A stretch of DNA of 57,366 bases from Solirubrobacterales bacterium (GTDB taxonomy: Bacteria > Actinomycetota > Thermoleophilia > Solirubrobacterales > Solirubrobacteraceae): the NCBI GenBank assembly GCA_019239445.1, contig JAFAZV010000453.1, forward strand, positions 1 to 57,366. The letters run 5' to 3'. Below the pieces are notes generated by a model. That model saw only the letters and a list, made by a program, of their open reading frames with translations, did not search any database and was not told the DNA's origin. The translations under genes and the position numbers were made by a program. Shown here piece after piece: positions 48,198 through 57,264 of this stretch (the stretch's first letter is position 1; each line of letters begins with the position of its first letter).

Positions 48198-50422
48198 AGG
48201 GCGCCCGCCAGCCTGCCGGCCATCGTTCAACCCTGCCAAGTAGACAAGCGATCCCACTCACGCAACGAGGTGCAGACAATCGGCTCGATGACGATGTCGA
48301 TGCGAACGCGTCGCCCCTAGGCGCGAACCCTCCTCCGAGCCCGGACGCGGTCCTTCCAGCACTCGATCCTCGGCAGCTCGAGGACCTGCAGGAGGCGGGC
48401 GCCGAATGGGGGACCGCTTTCGACGTAGACCCGGCTCGGCTGCCAGTCGATCCATCGCTCGGCGGCCACGCCGAGCTGAGCCCGGCGACTCGGCGGGGCC
48501 GCCTCGTCCAGGTCGAGCCGGCCGGCGCGTCATCAGGCGATCTCGAGGCGACGATCGAGGACGAAGGCCGAGCGCTCGACCTCCGGACGGGCGGCCGTCA
48601 GATCCGACGCGCGGTACTCGGGCCCCCACTCAAGAGCACGGCGATCGTCCAGGAACGGATGCGCAAGTTGATCGCGCTGCCCGTGCTTTCGGCGGACGCC
48701 CTTTCGTCGGTGGCCTATGGCCCTGAGTCGATGCTCGCCGTTCTCGTGCTCGCGGGCGGTTCCGGACTTGGTTGGTCGTTGCCCGTTTCGGCCGCAATCG
48801 CCTTCCTCATGCTGGCCGTGGGACTGTCCTACCGGCAGACGATCCGCGCCTATCCCCACGGCGGCGGCTCATACATCGTGGCCGGCAGGAACCTCGGTCG
48901 GGTCCCCGGTTTGGTTGCCGCTGGAGGTCTGATCACGGATTACGTGCTAACCGTGGCGGTGTCGATCTCCTCTGGTCTGGCCGCCGTGACATCGGCAATC
49001 CCGTCACTGCGCTCGGCGGTCGTGCCGATCGGACTCGCGCTCATCGCGTTCCTGCTAGCCGCCAATCTGCGCGGCGTGCGCCAGGCCGGCGCGTTGTTCG
49101 CCGCGCCGACCTACGCGTTCATCGTGGCGATCGCGCTGCTTGTGACCGTCGGCCTCATCGACGCGGGCGCACGCGGGTTTCGTGCGCTCCCGGCGCCGGC
49201 GCTCCACGCCTCCAGCGCCGTCACGGTGTTGCTCGTGCTGCGCGCCTTTGCGTCGGGGTCGACCGCCATGACTGGCATCGAGGCGATCTCCAACGCGGTG
49301 CCGGCGTTTAAGCCGGTGGAGTGGCGGAATGCGCGCACGACCCTGACCTGGATGATCGGGCTGCTGATCGCGATGTTCACCGGCATCGTCGTCCTGGTCC
49401 ATGTCGATGGCATCGTGCCCGAATCGAGTCAGACCACGCTTTCGCAGCTGGCGCATCTCGACTTCGGCAGCGGCCCGCTCTACGTCTACACGCAGGCCGC
49501 GACGGCGCTGGTACTCCTGCTGGCGGCCGACACGGCGTACAACGACTTCCCGCGCGTGATGTTCCTGCTCGCACGCGATCGCTTCGCGCCCAGGCCCTTT
49601 CTCAGGATGGGCGATCGGCTCGCCTTCAACAACGGGATCGTCGTCCTGTCGGTCGTGGCAAGCCTGGTGTTCGTCGCGTTTGGCGGGAACACGAGCTCGC
49701 TGATCCCGCTCTATGCGGTCGGCGTGTTCCTCGCCTTCACGCTGTCCCAGGCGGGGATGGTCGTCCACTGGTGGCGCGTGCGGGGCGCGCGCTGGCGCAC
49801 GAGCATGGCCATCGGCGCGATTGGATGCGCCATGTCAGCAACGGTGTTCCTCATCGCCGGCATCACGAAATTCACCGCTGGAGCCTGGGTATCACTGCTG
49901 ATCGTGCTCGTCTTCACTACGGTCGCTCTCCTCACCCGACGGCACTTCGATCGAGTCGATCGCGCCACTGGCCTGGGCGCCCCAGCGAGCCGAGACGGCG
50001 AGAGCGAGCAGACGCCGTCGCAGCTCTCCAACCTGGTTATCGTGCCGATCCCTCGTCTTGACCGGGTGAGCGTCCGGGCACTCGCCTACGCCGTCTCGCT
50101 GCGCCAGCCGGTGTTGGCGCTGCACGTGAGCCCGACCGCGGAAGAGGCCAGGCGGTTCCGCGACTACTGGCACGCGTGGGGCGATCACGTGCCCCTCGAG
50201 CTCATCGAGTCGCCGTACCGTGCTGTTATCCCGCCGGTCGTGGCGTATGTCGAATCGCTCCACACGCAGCGGCCCGAGCTCACCATCACGGTGATCGTTC
50301 CTGACCTGGCCGTCGGTCACTTGTGGCAGCGCCCGCTACACGACGATACTGGGGCCCGGCTACGCCATGCGCTCGCGCCGCTGTCGAAGGTTGTCGTTGC
50401 GAGCGTGCGGTTCCACGTCTAG
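48182..50422 (+). CDS. APC family amino acid permease with long cytoplasmic ends
   Basis: About 746 residues if GTG 48182 is used. The transport core starts KLIALPVLSADALSSVAYGP, the family signature of large actinobacterial APC permeases, and continues with about twelve helices (for example LPVSAAIAFLMLAVGLSYRQ, GGGSYIVAGRNLGRVPGLVA, STAMTGIEAISNAVPAFKPV). A C-terminal soluble domain of about 150 residues (LVIVPIPRLDRVSVRALAYA, then ELTITVIVPDLAVGHLWQ) looks like a universal-stress-type fold. The N-terminal 150 residues are hydrophilic and unlike typical homologues, and I find no ATG/GTG/TTG in frame between 48182 and the core. Substrate unknown. Confidence 0.85.
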   Translation: MTTSHQGARQPAGHRSTLPSRQAIPLTQRGADNRLDDDVDANASPLGANPPPSPDAVLPALDPRQLEDLQEAGAEWGTAFDVDPARLPVDPSLGGHAELSPATRRGRLVQVEPAGASSGDLEATIEDEGRALDLRTGGRQIRRAVLGPPLKSTAIVQERMRKLIALPVLSADALSSVAYGPESMLAVLVLAGGSGLGWSLPVSAAIAFLMLAVGLSYRQTIRAYPHGGGSYIVAGRNLGRVPGLVAAGGLITDYVLTVAVSISSGLAAVTSAIPSLRSAVVPIGLALIAFLLAANLRGVRQAGALFAAPTYAFIVAIALLVTVGLIDAGARGFRALPAPALHASSAVTVLLVLRAFASGSTAMTGIEAISNAVPAFKPVEWRNARTTLTWMIGLLIAMFTGIVVLVHVDGIVPESSQTTLSQLAHLDFGSGPLYVYTQAATALVLLLAADTAYNDFPRVMFLLARDRFAPRPFLRMGDRLAFNNGIVVLSVVASLVFVAFGGNTSSLIPLYAVGVFLAFTLSQAGMVVHWWRVRGARWRTSMAIGAIGCAMSATVFLIAGITKFTAGAWVSLLIVLVFTTVALLTRRHFDRVDRATGLGAPASRDGESEQTPSQLSNLVIVPIPRLDRVSVRALAYAVSLRQPVLALHVSPTAEEARRFRDYWHAWGDHVPLELIESPYRAVIPPVVAYVESLHTQRPELTITVIVPDLAVGHLWQRPLHDDTGARLRHALAPLSKVVVASVRFHV

Positions 50423-50612
50423 AGCAACGAGCTCTCACTTGCTCGAGCGGCGCGAAGGACCGAATGGACACTGCTTCCCAACTAGCGGCCATCGTTCGTC
50501 CCCTCCTTCGACGAATCCCTCTGACCGTGGCGAAGAATGCTCCGACTCTGGCAGCCGCCGCGAGCTGTCTCGCTACGGCACCGACAACTATCAGCCCCGC
50601 CGTCGACCGGGG

Positions 50613-51836
50613 CTACCGAGCTACAGGGGCGCAGTCATGAGCGATGACATCTTGGGCGTTCTTGTCGATCGCGGCAGCAGTGACACAGAAGGGCCCGTGA
50701 ACCCGGCTGGGGACACGCAAGCGCACGTGCACAGTATGCGTCCGGCCACTCTGCAGCGTTGGAACCAGAACGCGCCGCACCAAACGACCAGCACTGGTAA
50801 TGACGATTTCGACGTTCTTGGCCGCCTGAGCACGCGCGTGGCGCAGCGGAACGTCACTCACCGTGACCCGATAAATAGCGAACTTGCCGGCAGCTACGCT
50901 GCGAGGTCCGGCGGCCGCAAGCCGGAGCTTGAAGAGGACAGCGGGCGCGGTCAAGCCAATCGGCGGCGACACCGCCACCCCCGATAGGTCGCCGGCGCCA
51001 GTGATGAAGTTCTGATTGACGCCGGTGCCGTCAAGGTTCGCCCGCCCAATCGAGTGCGAGCCGCCGTTGGCCCAGTACACGTGCTGCCCGTCGACCGCTA
51101 CCGCTTTCGGCTCGTTCAGGCCGGTGACGAGGCTCGGGTTGACGCTGCTGCCGTCAAGGCTCGCTCTCCCGATTGTGGCCGAGACGTCGTTGGCCCAGTA
51201 GATGTACTGGCTGTTGACGGCAATCGCGGTGGGGTTGGAGGCATTGACGAAGTAGTTCGACGCGTCGCTGCCGTCCAGGTTCGCCGTCCCAATCTGACCC
51301 GAGTCGTAGTCGCTCCAGTAGATATGTTGGCCTTCTACCGCCACTCCGGTTACCTCGTCGTGGCCGGTGATGAAGTTCTGATTCACGCTCATGCCGTTGA
51401 GGTTTGCCCTTCCGACTATGCCCGGACCCCCGGCGCTCCCAAATCCGTCCGCCCAGTAAACGTGCTGAGCGTCGACCGCCACCCCGTTCAGATTGTTACC
51501 GAGGCCCGTGACGAAGTTGTTGTTGACGCCCGTCCCGTCGAGCTTCGCGCTCCCGATCGCACCGGGTGTCGCCCAATACATGTGCTGCCCGTCGACGGCA
51601 ACCTCGAACGGCAGGGCCCCAGTAATGGCGAAACTCGGATTCGCGCCGGTGCCGTCGATGTTCGCCCTACCGATCGAGGACGCGAATGTGTTAGCCCAGT
51701 AGATGTGCGGCGCAGGGGCGGCCGCCACTGCCAAGGTCGGCCACGCTAAGCAGAGCGTCACCACCACGATCGTCACGCGCGTCAGGAGCGCGCTCGCGCG
51801 CGACCCGATCAGCCCAAAAACGACAGATGCACTCAT
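50613..51836 (-). CDS. Secreted six-bladed beta-propeller (YWTD-like repeat) protein
   Basis: About 407 residues. A signal peptide is clear (ALLTRVTIVVVTLCLAWPTL followed by AVAAAPAP). Then come six repeats of about 40 residues, each beginning (H/Y)xYWAN or YWAD/YWSD and containing IGRANLDGTGVNxxFITG and xxAVDGQ, the pattern of low-density-lipoprotein-receptor-type propellers. The C-terminal 110 residues look like an Ig-like beta domain (YRVTVSDVPL...VHVRLRVPSR). No membrane anchor is seen, so it is likely released. ATG at 51836 is preferred over 51884 because it directly precedes the signal sequence. Ligand unknown. Confidence 0.85.
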   Translation of the reverse strand: MSASVVFGLIGSRASALLTRVTIVVVTLCLAWPTLAVAAAPAPHIYWANTFASSIGRANIDGTGANPSFAITGALPFEVAVDGQHMYWATPGAIGSAKLDGTGVNNNFVTGLGNNLNGVAVDAQHVYWADGFGSAGGPGIVGRANLNGMSVNQNFITGHDEVTGVAVEGQHIYWSDYDSGQIGTANLDGSDASNYFVNASNPTAIAVNSQYIYWANDVSATIGRASLDGSSVNPSLVTGLNEPKAVAVDGQHVYWANGGSHSIGRANLDGTGVNQNFITGAGDLSGVAVSPPIGLTAPAVLFKLRLAAAGPRSVAAGKFAIYRVTVSDVPLRHARAQAAKNVEIVITSAGRLVRRVLVPTLQSGRTHTVHVRLRVPSRVHGPFCVTAAAIDKNAQDVIAHDCAPVAR

Positions 51837-52141
51837 CCCCGCCTCCCTCGTCTCCTCCGTGGCGCCTGACGGCGCCACCCTCACCTACAACGGCTGCGTC
51901 CGCGAACGCTACGGATCTTCGCGCACGGCCACCCATCTCAACCAGACAATCTGCCCTTCGAGATTTCGCCACTATACCGCGGGCCGGACCTCGTACGGAC
52001 TCATTCGCGACAGGTCCTGCGGCTCTGGCTCAGGCGCTTCCGGGCGGTGTAGAACACCTCAAGTAGTTGACGCCCAGCCGCAGCGGGGAGAGCACCGCCT
52101 TGGTATCGCTCGCGTCATCGTCCGCGGGTATCGTCTCGTCA
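51837..52141. other. Divergent intergenic region, nothing recognised
   Basis: 305 bases between the propeller gene and the glutamine-synthetase-like gene. I see no gene, no copy of the 30-bp element and no strong promoter hexamers. Confidence 0.5.
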
Positions 52142-53485
52142 ATGACCGCCGAGGAGATCGTCATGCTCGCTGACGAGCTCGGACTGCGGCTGGTTCGCTT
52201 CCTGTGGTGTGGCAACGACGGGACGATCCGGGCGAAGGCCTCGGGACGCCACGGCCTGATGGGACGGCTTCAAGGGGGAATCGGTCTGACCGTTGCGATG
52301 CAGGCTATGAACGGTCTCGACCAGCTGCAAACCGTCGATGGGATGGGCCCCGTGGGCGAGGTGCGCATCGTTCCCGACCTCGAAACTTTCCGCGCGCTCC
52401 CGTACGCGCCGCGAGCCGGCGCGGTGTTGACCGACCACATGGGGCTCGACGGGAACCCGGCCCCAGTATGTCAGCGCTCGTGTCTGAAGCGGATGGCCGA
52501 CCGCCTTGCCGAGCGGGATCTCGTCCTCCGAGCGGCGTTCGAGAACGAGTTCTCGCTCGCTCGAGCCGTCGACGGCTCTTACGAGCCGGTCGATTCCGCG
52601 CTCTGCTTCTCGACGATCGGGATGACCACCTCGCAGGACTATGTCGACGAGCTCGTCTCGTCGCTGGCCGAACAGGGGATCGCAGTCGAGCAGTACTACG
52701 CCGAGCAAGGGCACGGGCAGCAGGAGATCTCGGCGCCGCACGCCCCGGCTGTCCAGGCCGCTGACGAGCAGCTGCTGGTGCGTGAGACGATCCGCGGTGT
52801 CGCCGCGCGGCAGGGGTTGACCGCGTCACTGGCTCCAAAGCCGTGGCCGGACATCGCAGGCAACGGTTGCCACATTCACTTCTCGCTCTGGGAGGACGAA
52901 CGCAATCGGTTCTTCGACGCGTCCGGCGAAGGCGGTTTGTCGGCCGAGGCACGGTCATTCCTGGCCGGGGTGCTGCACCATCTTCCCGGCCTCTGCGCGC
53001 TCACTGCCCCGAGCTTCAACTCGTACCACCGGCTTGTGCCTCAAGCATGGGCCGGTGCGTTCCGCTGCTGGGGCTACGACAACCGAGAGGCACCACTGCG
53101 GGTCGCCTCAGTGCTGCGCGGCGCAGAGGAGCACTCGACCAACGCCGAGTTGAAGGCGGCCGATGCCAGCTGTAATCCCTACCTAGCACTTGCCGGCGTA
53201 ATCGCCGCCGGCCTGGACGGTGTCGACCAGGGCCGCGAGTTGCCTGCGCCGATAGCAGCCGATCCGGCCACCATGTCAGAGGGTGAGCGGGCAAGCCGCG
53301 GGATCGTGCGGCTGCCGACGACTCAGAACGAGGCGCTGGACGCCCTGAGCGAGGACGATGCATTACGAGATGCGCTTGGGTCGGTGCTTACCGAGGCCTA
53401 CCTGGCGGTGCGGCGGTCTGAGTGGACGGTGTATTCCCGAGGAGACGCGGCATTCGAGCTTCAGGGGCATTTCGCGAAGTACTGA
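52142..53485 (+). CDS. Glutamine synthetase-like protein (gamma-glutamyl amide ligase type)
   Basis: About 447 residues. GS-fold ATP-dependent ligase: the N-terminal beta-grasp has VRFLWCGNDGTIRAKASGRH; the catalytic domain has RAAFENEFSLAR (metal Glu), VEQYYAEQGHGQQEISAPHA, AGNGCHIHFSLWED, and FNSYHRLVPQAWAGAFRCWG with YDNREAPLRV. The regulatory adenylylation loop and several housekeeping-GS motifs are absent, so it is not GlnA; FluG, PuuA and aniline/amine gamma-glutamylation enzymes are the nearest types. ATG at 52142 is preferred over 52067. Its 3' end overlaps an amidohydrolase gene by 64 bases, a pairing that supports gamma-glutamylation of an amine followed by hydrolysis. Confidence 0.9.
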   Translation: MTAEEIVMLADELGLRLVRFLWCGNDGTIRAKASGRHGLMGRLQGGIGLTVAMQAMNGLDQLQTVDGMGPVGEVRIVPDLETFRALPYAPRAGAVLTDHMGLDGNPAPVCQRSCLKRMADRLAERDLVLRAAFENEFSLARAVDGSYEPVDSALCFSTIGMTTSQDYVDELVSSLAEQGIAVEQYYAEQGHGQQEISAPHAPAVQAADEQLLVRETIRGVAARQGLTASLAPKPWPDIAGNGCHIHFSLWEDERNRFFDASGEGGLSAEARSFLAGVLHHLPGLCALTAPSFNSYHRLVPQAWAGAFRCWGYDNREAPLRVASVLRGAEEHSTNAELKAADASCNPYLALAGVIAAGLDGVDQGRELPAPIAADPATMSEGERASRGIVRLPTTQNEALDALSEDDALRDALGSVLTEAYLAVRRSEWTVYSRGDAAFELQGHFAKY

Positions 53486-54456
53486 ACGCGACCTCGCTGG
53501 TCGACCAGCACGCACACAGCATCCTGCGTCTACCCCCCCGGACACTGAACGAATTCCGCGGGCTGTTCTCGGAAAGCGAGGATCCCCGGCAGTGGCCTCA
53601 TGTCGCCAACAGCGTCACGTACCGCCGCGCAACCCGCATTCTGGCCGCCGAGCTCGACTGCGAGAACCATGAGCAGTCGGTGTTCGAACGGCGCGTGGGC
53701 ACCGACCCCGGCGACTATGCGGCCGCCCTGCTACGGGCGACAAATACCGAGCTCCTGCTCGTCGATGATGGTTTCCCGCCCGCGGCGACGAGCTTTGCGT
53801 TAGCGGAGCTCGGTGAGCTGGCTGGGTGTCGCGCTCTGCCGGTACTGCGGCTGGAAACACGCGGCGAGGATGCGGCGGTCGAGACGATTGCCGCGCGCGG
53901 CCGCGGCTACGTCGCGCTGAAGACGATCGCCGCATATCGCGGCGGGCTCGATCGGGTCACCGGTGAGGTGTTAGCGGCGCTCGACGCCAACCAGGCGACG
54001 GGTGATCCGCTTGCGGTCCAGGTGCATTGCGGGTTCGGCGACGCCGACCTGCACTTGTGGCGTGCCGACCCGACTTACTTGAAGCCGCTCGTCGAGCGCT
54101 TTCCGACCACGCCTTTCGTCTTGCTTCATTGCTATCCGTTCGTGCGGGAGGCGGGATGGCTCGCGCATACCTATGCCAACGTCTTTCTGGATTTGTCGTT
54201 GACGATCCCGCACGTCAGCCGACCCCACGTAGCGGTCGCCGAAGCCCTCGAGCTGGCGCCGATCTCGAAGCTGCTCTACGCGTCGGACGCCGCGCGGACG
54301 CCTGAGCTCTACTTTCTAGCGGCGCTCTGGTGGCGCGATGCTCTGGCAGCGGTGCTGCCCGAGCTGCTGGCTCCGGGCGATCTTGACGAGGCGGCGCGCA
54401 TGATTCTGCGCGAGAACGCGCTAGCCGTCTACGGTCTCGACCATACGGCGAGCTGA
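53422..54456 (+). CDS. Amidohydrolase family protein (FluG N-terminal-like)
   Basis: About 344 residues from GTG 53422; the domain itself starts at LVDQHAHSILRLPPRTLNEF (HxH). Other metal-site candidates are VQVHCGFGDADLHLW, FVLLHCYPFVREAGWLAHTY and LLYASDAARTPELYFLAALW (final Asp). In fungal FluG and some bacterial proteins this amidohydrolase is fused in front of a GS-like domain; here it is a separate gene downstream of the GS-like partner. The exact start is unclear: GTG 53422 lies inside the GS gene, and the only later candidate, CTG at 53482, overlaps the GS stop. Probable substrate is the gamma-glutamylated product or a related amide. Confidence 0.82.
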   Translation: MDGVFPRRRGIRASGAFREVLNATSLVDQHAHSILRLPPRTLNEFRGLFSESEDPRQWPHVANSVTYRRATRILAAELDCENHEQSVFERRVGTDPGDYAAALLRATNTELLLVDDGFPPAATSFALAELGELAGCRALPVLRLETRGEDAAVETIAARGRGYVALKTIAAYRGGLDRVTGEVLAALDANQATGDPLAVQVHCGFGDADLHLWRADPTYLKPLVERFPTTPFVLLHCYPFVREAGWLAHTYANVFLDLSLTIPHVSRPHVAVAEALELAPISKLLYASDAARTPELYFLAALWWRDALAAVLPELLAPGDLDEAARMILRENALAVYGLDHTAS

Positions 54457-54577
54457 CGAGGAGTAGTCGAGCCTGCGCGATCAAGAAGCCGCTCGGCCGG
54501 CGTGCGTGCGAGTGCGGCCCCGCAACGCCAGAACGCACCGGCGTGGCCGGTTGGGCGACGATAGGCAGCGGCCCAGA

Positions 54578-55736
54578 CTATGTCCGCAGCGCGGCGGCCA
54601 TCTGGGTCACGGCCTGTATCAGATGCTCGGGCCCGGTTGCGAAGTTCAGGCGCACGTGTCCGGCTCCGGGGTGTCCGTAGTCGAGCCCCGGACCGAGTGC
54701 GACGCGGCCTCGCTGCAGGAACAGGTTGCCCGGCTCGCCCTCGAGGTCGAGGCCGCGGCAGTCGAGCCAGGCCAGATAGGTCGCCTCGGGCGGCTGCCAG
54801 CGGACCTCCGGCAGTTTCTCTCCCAGCTCGGCAGCCAGTCTGTCGCGGTTGCCGGCGAGCTGGGCGAGAACCGCGTCGAGCCACGCGTCCCCATCGCGGA
54901 AAGCGACCTCGGCAGCGATCTCGCCGAGCAAGCTCACGTGATCATGCTGTTGGCCGATGCGCTCGAGCAAGCTCCGCGCCGAGGCTCGGCGGTGACCGCA
55001 AACGCCGTCTTCAGCGCCGCCAGGTTAAACGCCTTCGACGCTGAGGTAAGCGCGATTCCCCACTGACGGGACGCATCGGACACCTCCAGCCACGGGACAT
55101 GGGCCGCGCCAGAGAGCACCAGCGGGGCGTGGACCTCGTCAGCCAGCACCCAAACCTCGTGCGCGGCGCAGCGCTCCGCGATCGCCTCAAGCTCAGCCCG
55201 CGGCAGCACCCGGCCCGTCGGGTTGTGAGGGTTACAAAGGACAAACGCCCGGATGCCCGCCTGCAACGCCGCGTCCAGCTCGCGCATGTCGATCGACCCG
55301 TCCGCGGCGAGACCGACCGGGACCGTATCCAGGCCCGCCAGCGCCGGCTCGCGAAAGAACGGCGGATATGCGGGCGTCGCGAACCCAATGGCTCCGCCGG
55401 ACCCGGCGATTACTCGGTACAGCTCCAGGATCGCCAGCATCACATCGGGCATCACCGTCACCTGATCGGCGTCCAGCCGCCAGCCCAGCCGACGCTCGGC
55501 GAACCCGGCGAGGGCCTCGCGCAGGCTGCGCGGCGCGGGCACCCCGTACCCCAGGTCACCGCGCTCGATCGTTGCGGTCAGGGCGTGGCGGACCTCCGCC
55601 AAAACCGGGAAGTCCATCTCGGCGACGGTCAGGCTGAGCACATCGGGCTCAACAGTGCCCACTTCTCGCTGCGCCGCTGTCGCAACTCGGCGAGCGGCGG
55701 CACCGTGAGATCAATCGCCGACGCACCCACTGGCAC
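54578..55736 (-). pseudogene. MalY/PatB-type C-S lyase (class I/II aminotransferase), two frameshifts
   Basis: Three frames together give one PLP enzyme of the MalY/PatB cystathionine beta-lyase type. Fragment 1 (from GTG about 55736) has LTVPPLAELRQRRSEKW; fragment 2 (55662-54934) has DVLSLTVAEMDFPVLAEVRH, LCNPHNPTGRVLPRAEL, VLADEVHAPLVLSG and the PLP-Lys region SASKAFNLAALKTAF; fragment 3 (to 54578) has RIGQQHDHVSLLGEIAAEVA and ends HVRLNFATGPEHLIQAVTQM. Each junction is repaired by adding one base, the first next to a GGG run at about 55665, the second near 54980. It may be a recent pseudogene or carry two sequencing errors. Confidence 0.8.
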
Positions 55737-55996
55737 GACAGACTACGGCGACGCTCCCTCCTAAGACAGCCGCCTGCCCCGGTCCTCCAGCGCCCTACCT
55801 CCGCCGCCGACCCTCAGCGAACGCGCCGCCGGCCTGACCGCATGTCGCGAGACCTCCCCACGGGGCACGGGAACGCAAATGCTCCCTGGCCGGGCCTGGT
55901 CGCCACCGGTGTGATCCGCGTCGGCCCATCGCGGGGCTGGGGCCGAGCGGAGCGTTGGCAAAGCGGGTAAGGAGCAACCAGCAGCTGGCGCCGATC
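55737..55996. other. Divergent intergenic region, nothing recognised
   Basis: 260 bases between the broken lyase and the DUF3253 gene. I see no gene, element copy or strong promoter. Confidence 0.4.
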
Positions 55997-56278
55997 ATGA
56001 CCGAGCCTCGTCGCATACTTCCCGTCCCTGATCAACAGACTCGGCTCCGCGCCGTGATTCTGGAGCTGCTCGAGCGGCGCGCACCCGGCAAGACGATCTG
56101 TCCCTCTGACGCCGCGCGCGCGTTGGCAGGCCGTGACTTCCGTCGACTCATGCCCACCGTTCGTGCCGCCGCGGCTGACCTTGTGGCGGCCGGCCAGATC
56201 GAAGTGACCCAGAGAGGCGCGGTCGTGGACATCGCGCAGGCGCGGGGTCCGATTCGCCTTCGACGCCGCACCGGCTAG
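55997..56278 (+). CDS. DUF3253 domain protein
   Basis: About 93 residues. The domain is well preserved: RLRAVILELLERRAPGKTIC, PSDAARALAGRDFRRLMPTV, RAAAADLVAAGQIEVTQRGA and the end ARGPIRLRRR. The fold is predicted winged-helix-like, so nucleic-acid binding is possible; function unknown. ATG at 55997 fits the domain; an in-frame ATG at 55955 would add 14 residues. Confidence 0.88.
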   Translation: MTEPRRILPVPDQQTRLRAVILELLERRAPGKTICPSDAARALAGRDFRRLMPTVRAAAADLVAAGQIEVTQRGAVVDIAQARGPIRLRRRTG

Positions 56279-56601
56279 GCGGGCTTTGGTGGCTCACGTC
56301 GAGAACACTGAGCCTCGCTCGTCTCGCGCCGTGGCGCGTCACCGCGCATCGAACTCGATGCCTTGGCTTGCCCCTCCACGGCCCTGATCGCGAGTTCCTC
56401 CGGTCTCGCCTGGAGGGCACATGCGGTTTGTTGCGATGGGCTGCGGACCTGCCCCGACCATGACCACGCGCCCACGGCGCGATCACGCCGGCCTGACCAC
56501 TCGGCCGCCGTACCAGCAGATCCCACGCCTCCCCGCGCAAGGCGGTAGCTCAACATCGCGCTGGGGATCCTCGTCTTCACAATTAAGCAAAGCTGGCAAT
56601 C
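56279..56601. other. Convergent intergenic region, nothing recognised
   Basis: 323 bases between the DUF3253 gene and the secreted protein gene. Several open frames cross it, but they show no family similarity and look like random GC-rich open frames. Confidence 0.45.
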
Positions 56602-57264
56602 TCAGTGGACGAGACCAGGCGGCGTTGAATCCGCCGCAGCAGGTTGAGTTGTGCCGCTACCAGCCGTGGGATTCAGACCGCCACCAGCCGGGGGATTCGT
56701 GCCGGTACCAGCCGGGGGATTCATGTCGTGACCAGCCGGCGGATTCGATCCCGTCCCGGCAGGCGGGTTCGAATGGTCGGGAGGGGAGATTGTGATGGTC
56801 TCCGATTGATCGGCGTGCGCTCCGCTTGCTCCCTGTGCCCTCACATTCAGCACGAACGTGCCCGACCCGATGGGCGTACCGGACAGCTCTCCACCGACTG
56901 ATAGCGAAAGCCCCGGCACGCCGCCGCCCGTGACCGAGTACCTGATTCCACTGTCACCTTTTGCCGTGAACACGAAGGGCCCATAGGCCTGACGCACAAT
57001 GCCATCGGGCGGCACGCCCGATGTGAACGAGACGGTGACCGGGCCAGCGGGAGGCGGAGAGGTCGTGCCCTTGGAAGAAGAGCTGCTCGTCATCGACGTA
57101 GTCGAAGTCGTGGAGGGTGACGAGGTGACCGTAGTGGACGAAGGTGAGCTTGCGATCATCGAACCGCTGTCTCGTCCCCCGCCACTGAGAAGCGCTGCGG
57201 CGCTGCCGCCACCGGCGAGGAGGATCGCGAGGGTCATGACCACGAGCAGTGAGCGGCGCATCAT
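56602..57264 (-). CDS. Secreted Ser/Thr- and Pro-rich protein with Ig-like domain
   Basis: 220 residues. A signal peptide or N-terminal anchor (MMRRSLLVVMTLAILLAGGG) is followed by a Ser/Thr-rich linker of about 40 residues. Then comes a putative Ig (He_PIG-like) domain (SFTSGVPPDGIVRQAYGPFV, VPGLSLSVGGELSGTPIGSG) and a C-terminal tail of repeated NPPAG units. It is probably on the cell surface or released. No catalytic residues are evident. The frame is open upstream to the window edge, but the Met-Met-Arg-Arg start directly before the hydrophobic stretch is convincing. Confidence 0.75.
   Translation of the reverse strand: MMRRSLLVVMTLAILLAGGGSAAALLSGGGRDSGSMIASSPSSTTVTSSPSTTSTTSMTSSSSSKGTTSPPPAGPVTVSFTSGVPPDGIVRQAYGPFVFTAKGDSGIRYSVTGGGVPGLSLSVGGELSGTPIGSGTFVLNVRAQGASGAHADQSETITISPPDHSNPPAGTGSNPPAGHDMNPPAGTGTNPPAGGGLNPTAGSGTTQPAAADSTPPGLVH
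56660..56779. repeat. 24-bp tandem repeat, five units, in coding tail
   Basis: Units start at 56660, 56684, 56708, 56732 and 56756, each beginning CCAGCCG(G/T)GGGATTC or a close variant. On the minus strand they encode the eight-residue repeat NPPAGxxx of the secreted protein. Such repeats can change length by slippage without breaking the frame. Confidence 0.75.

Noticed and set aside
54970-54990. Programmed frameshift in the MalY-type gene
   Set aside because: No slippery heptamer or downstream structure is visible and two separate shifts would be needed.
56421-56795. Plus-strand 124-codon frame
   Set aside because: It is the complement of the repeat-coding tail of the secreted protein and has repeat-derived composition.
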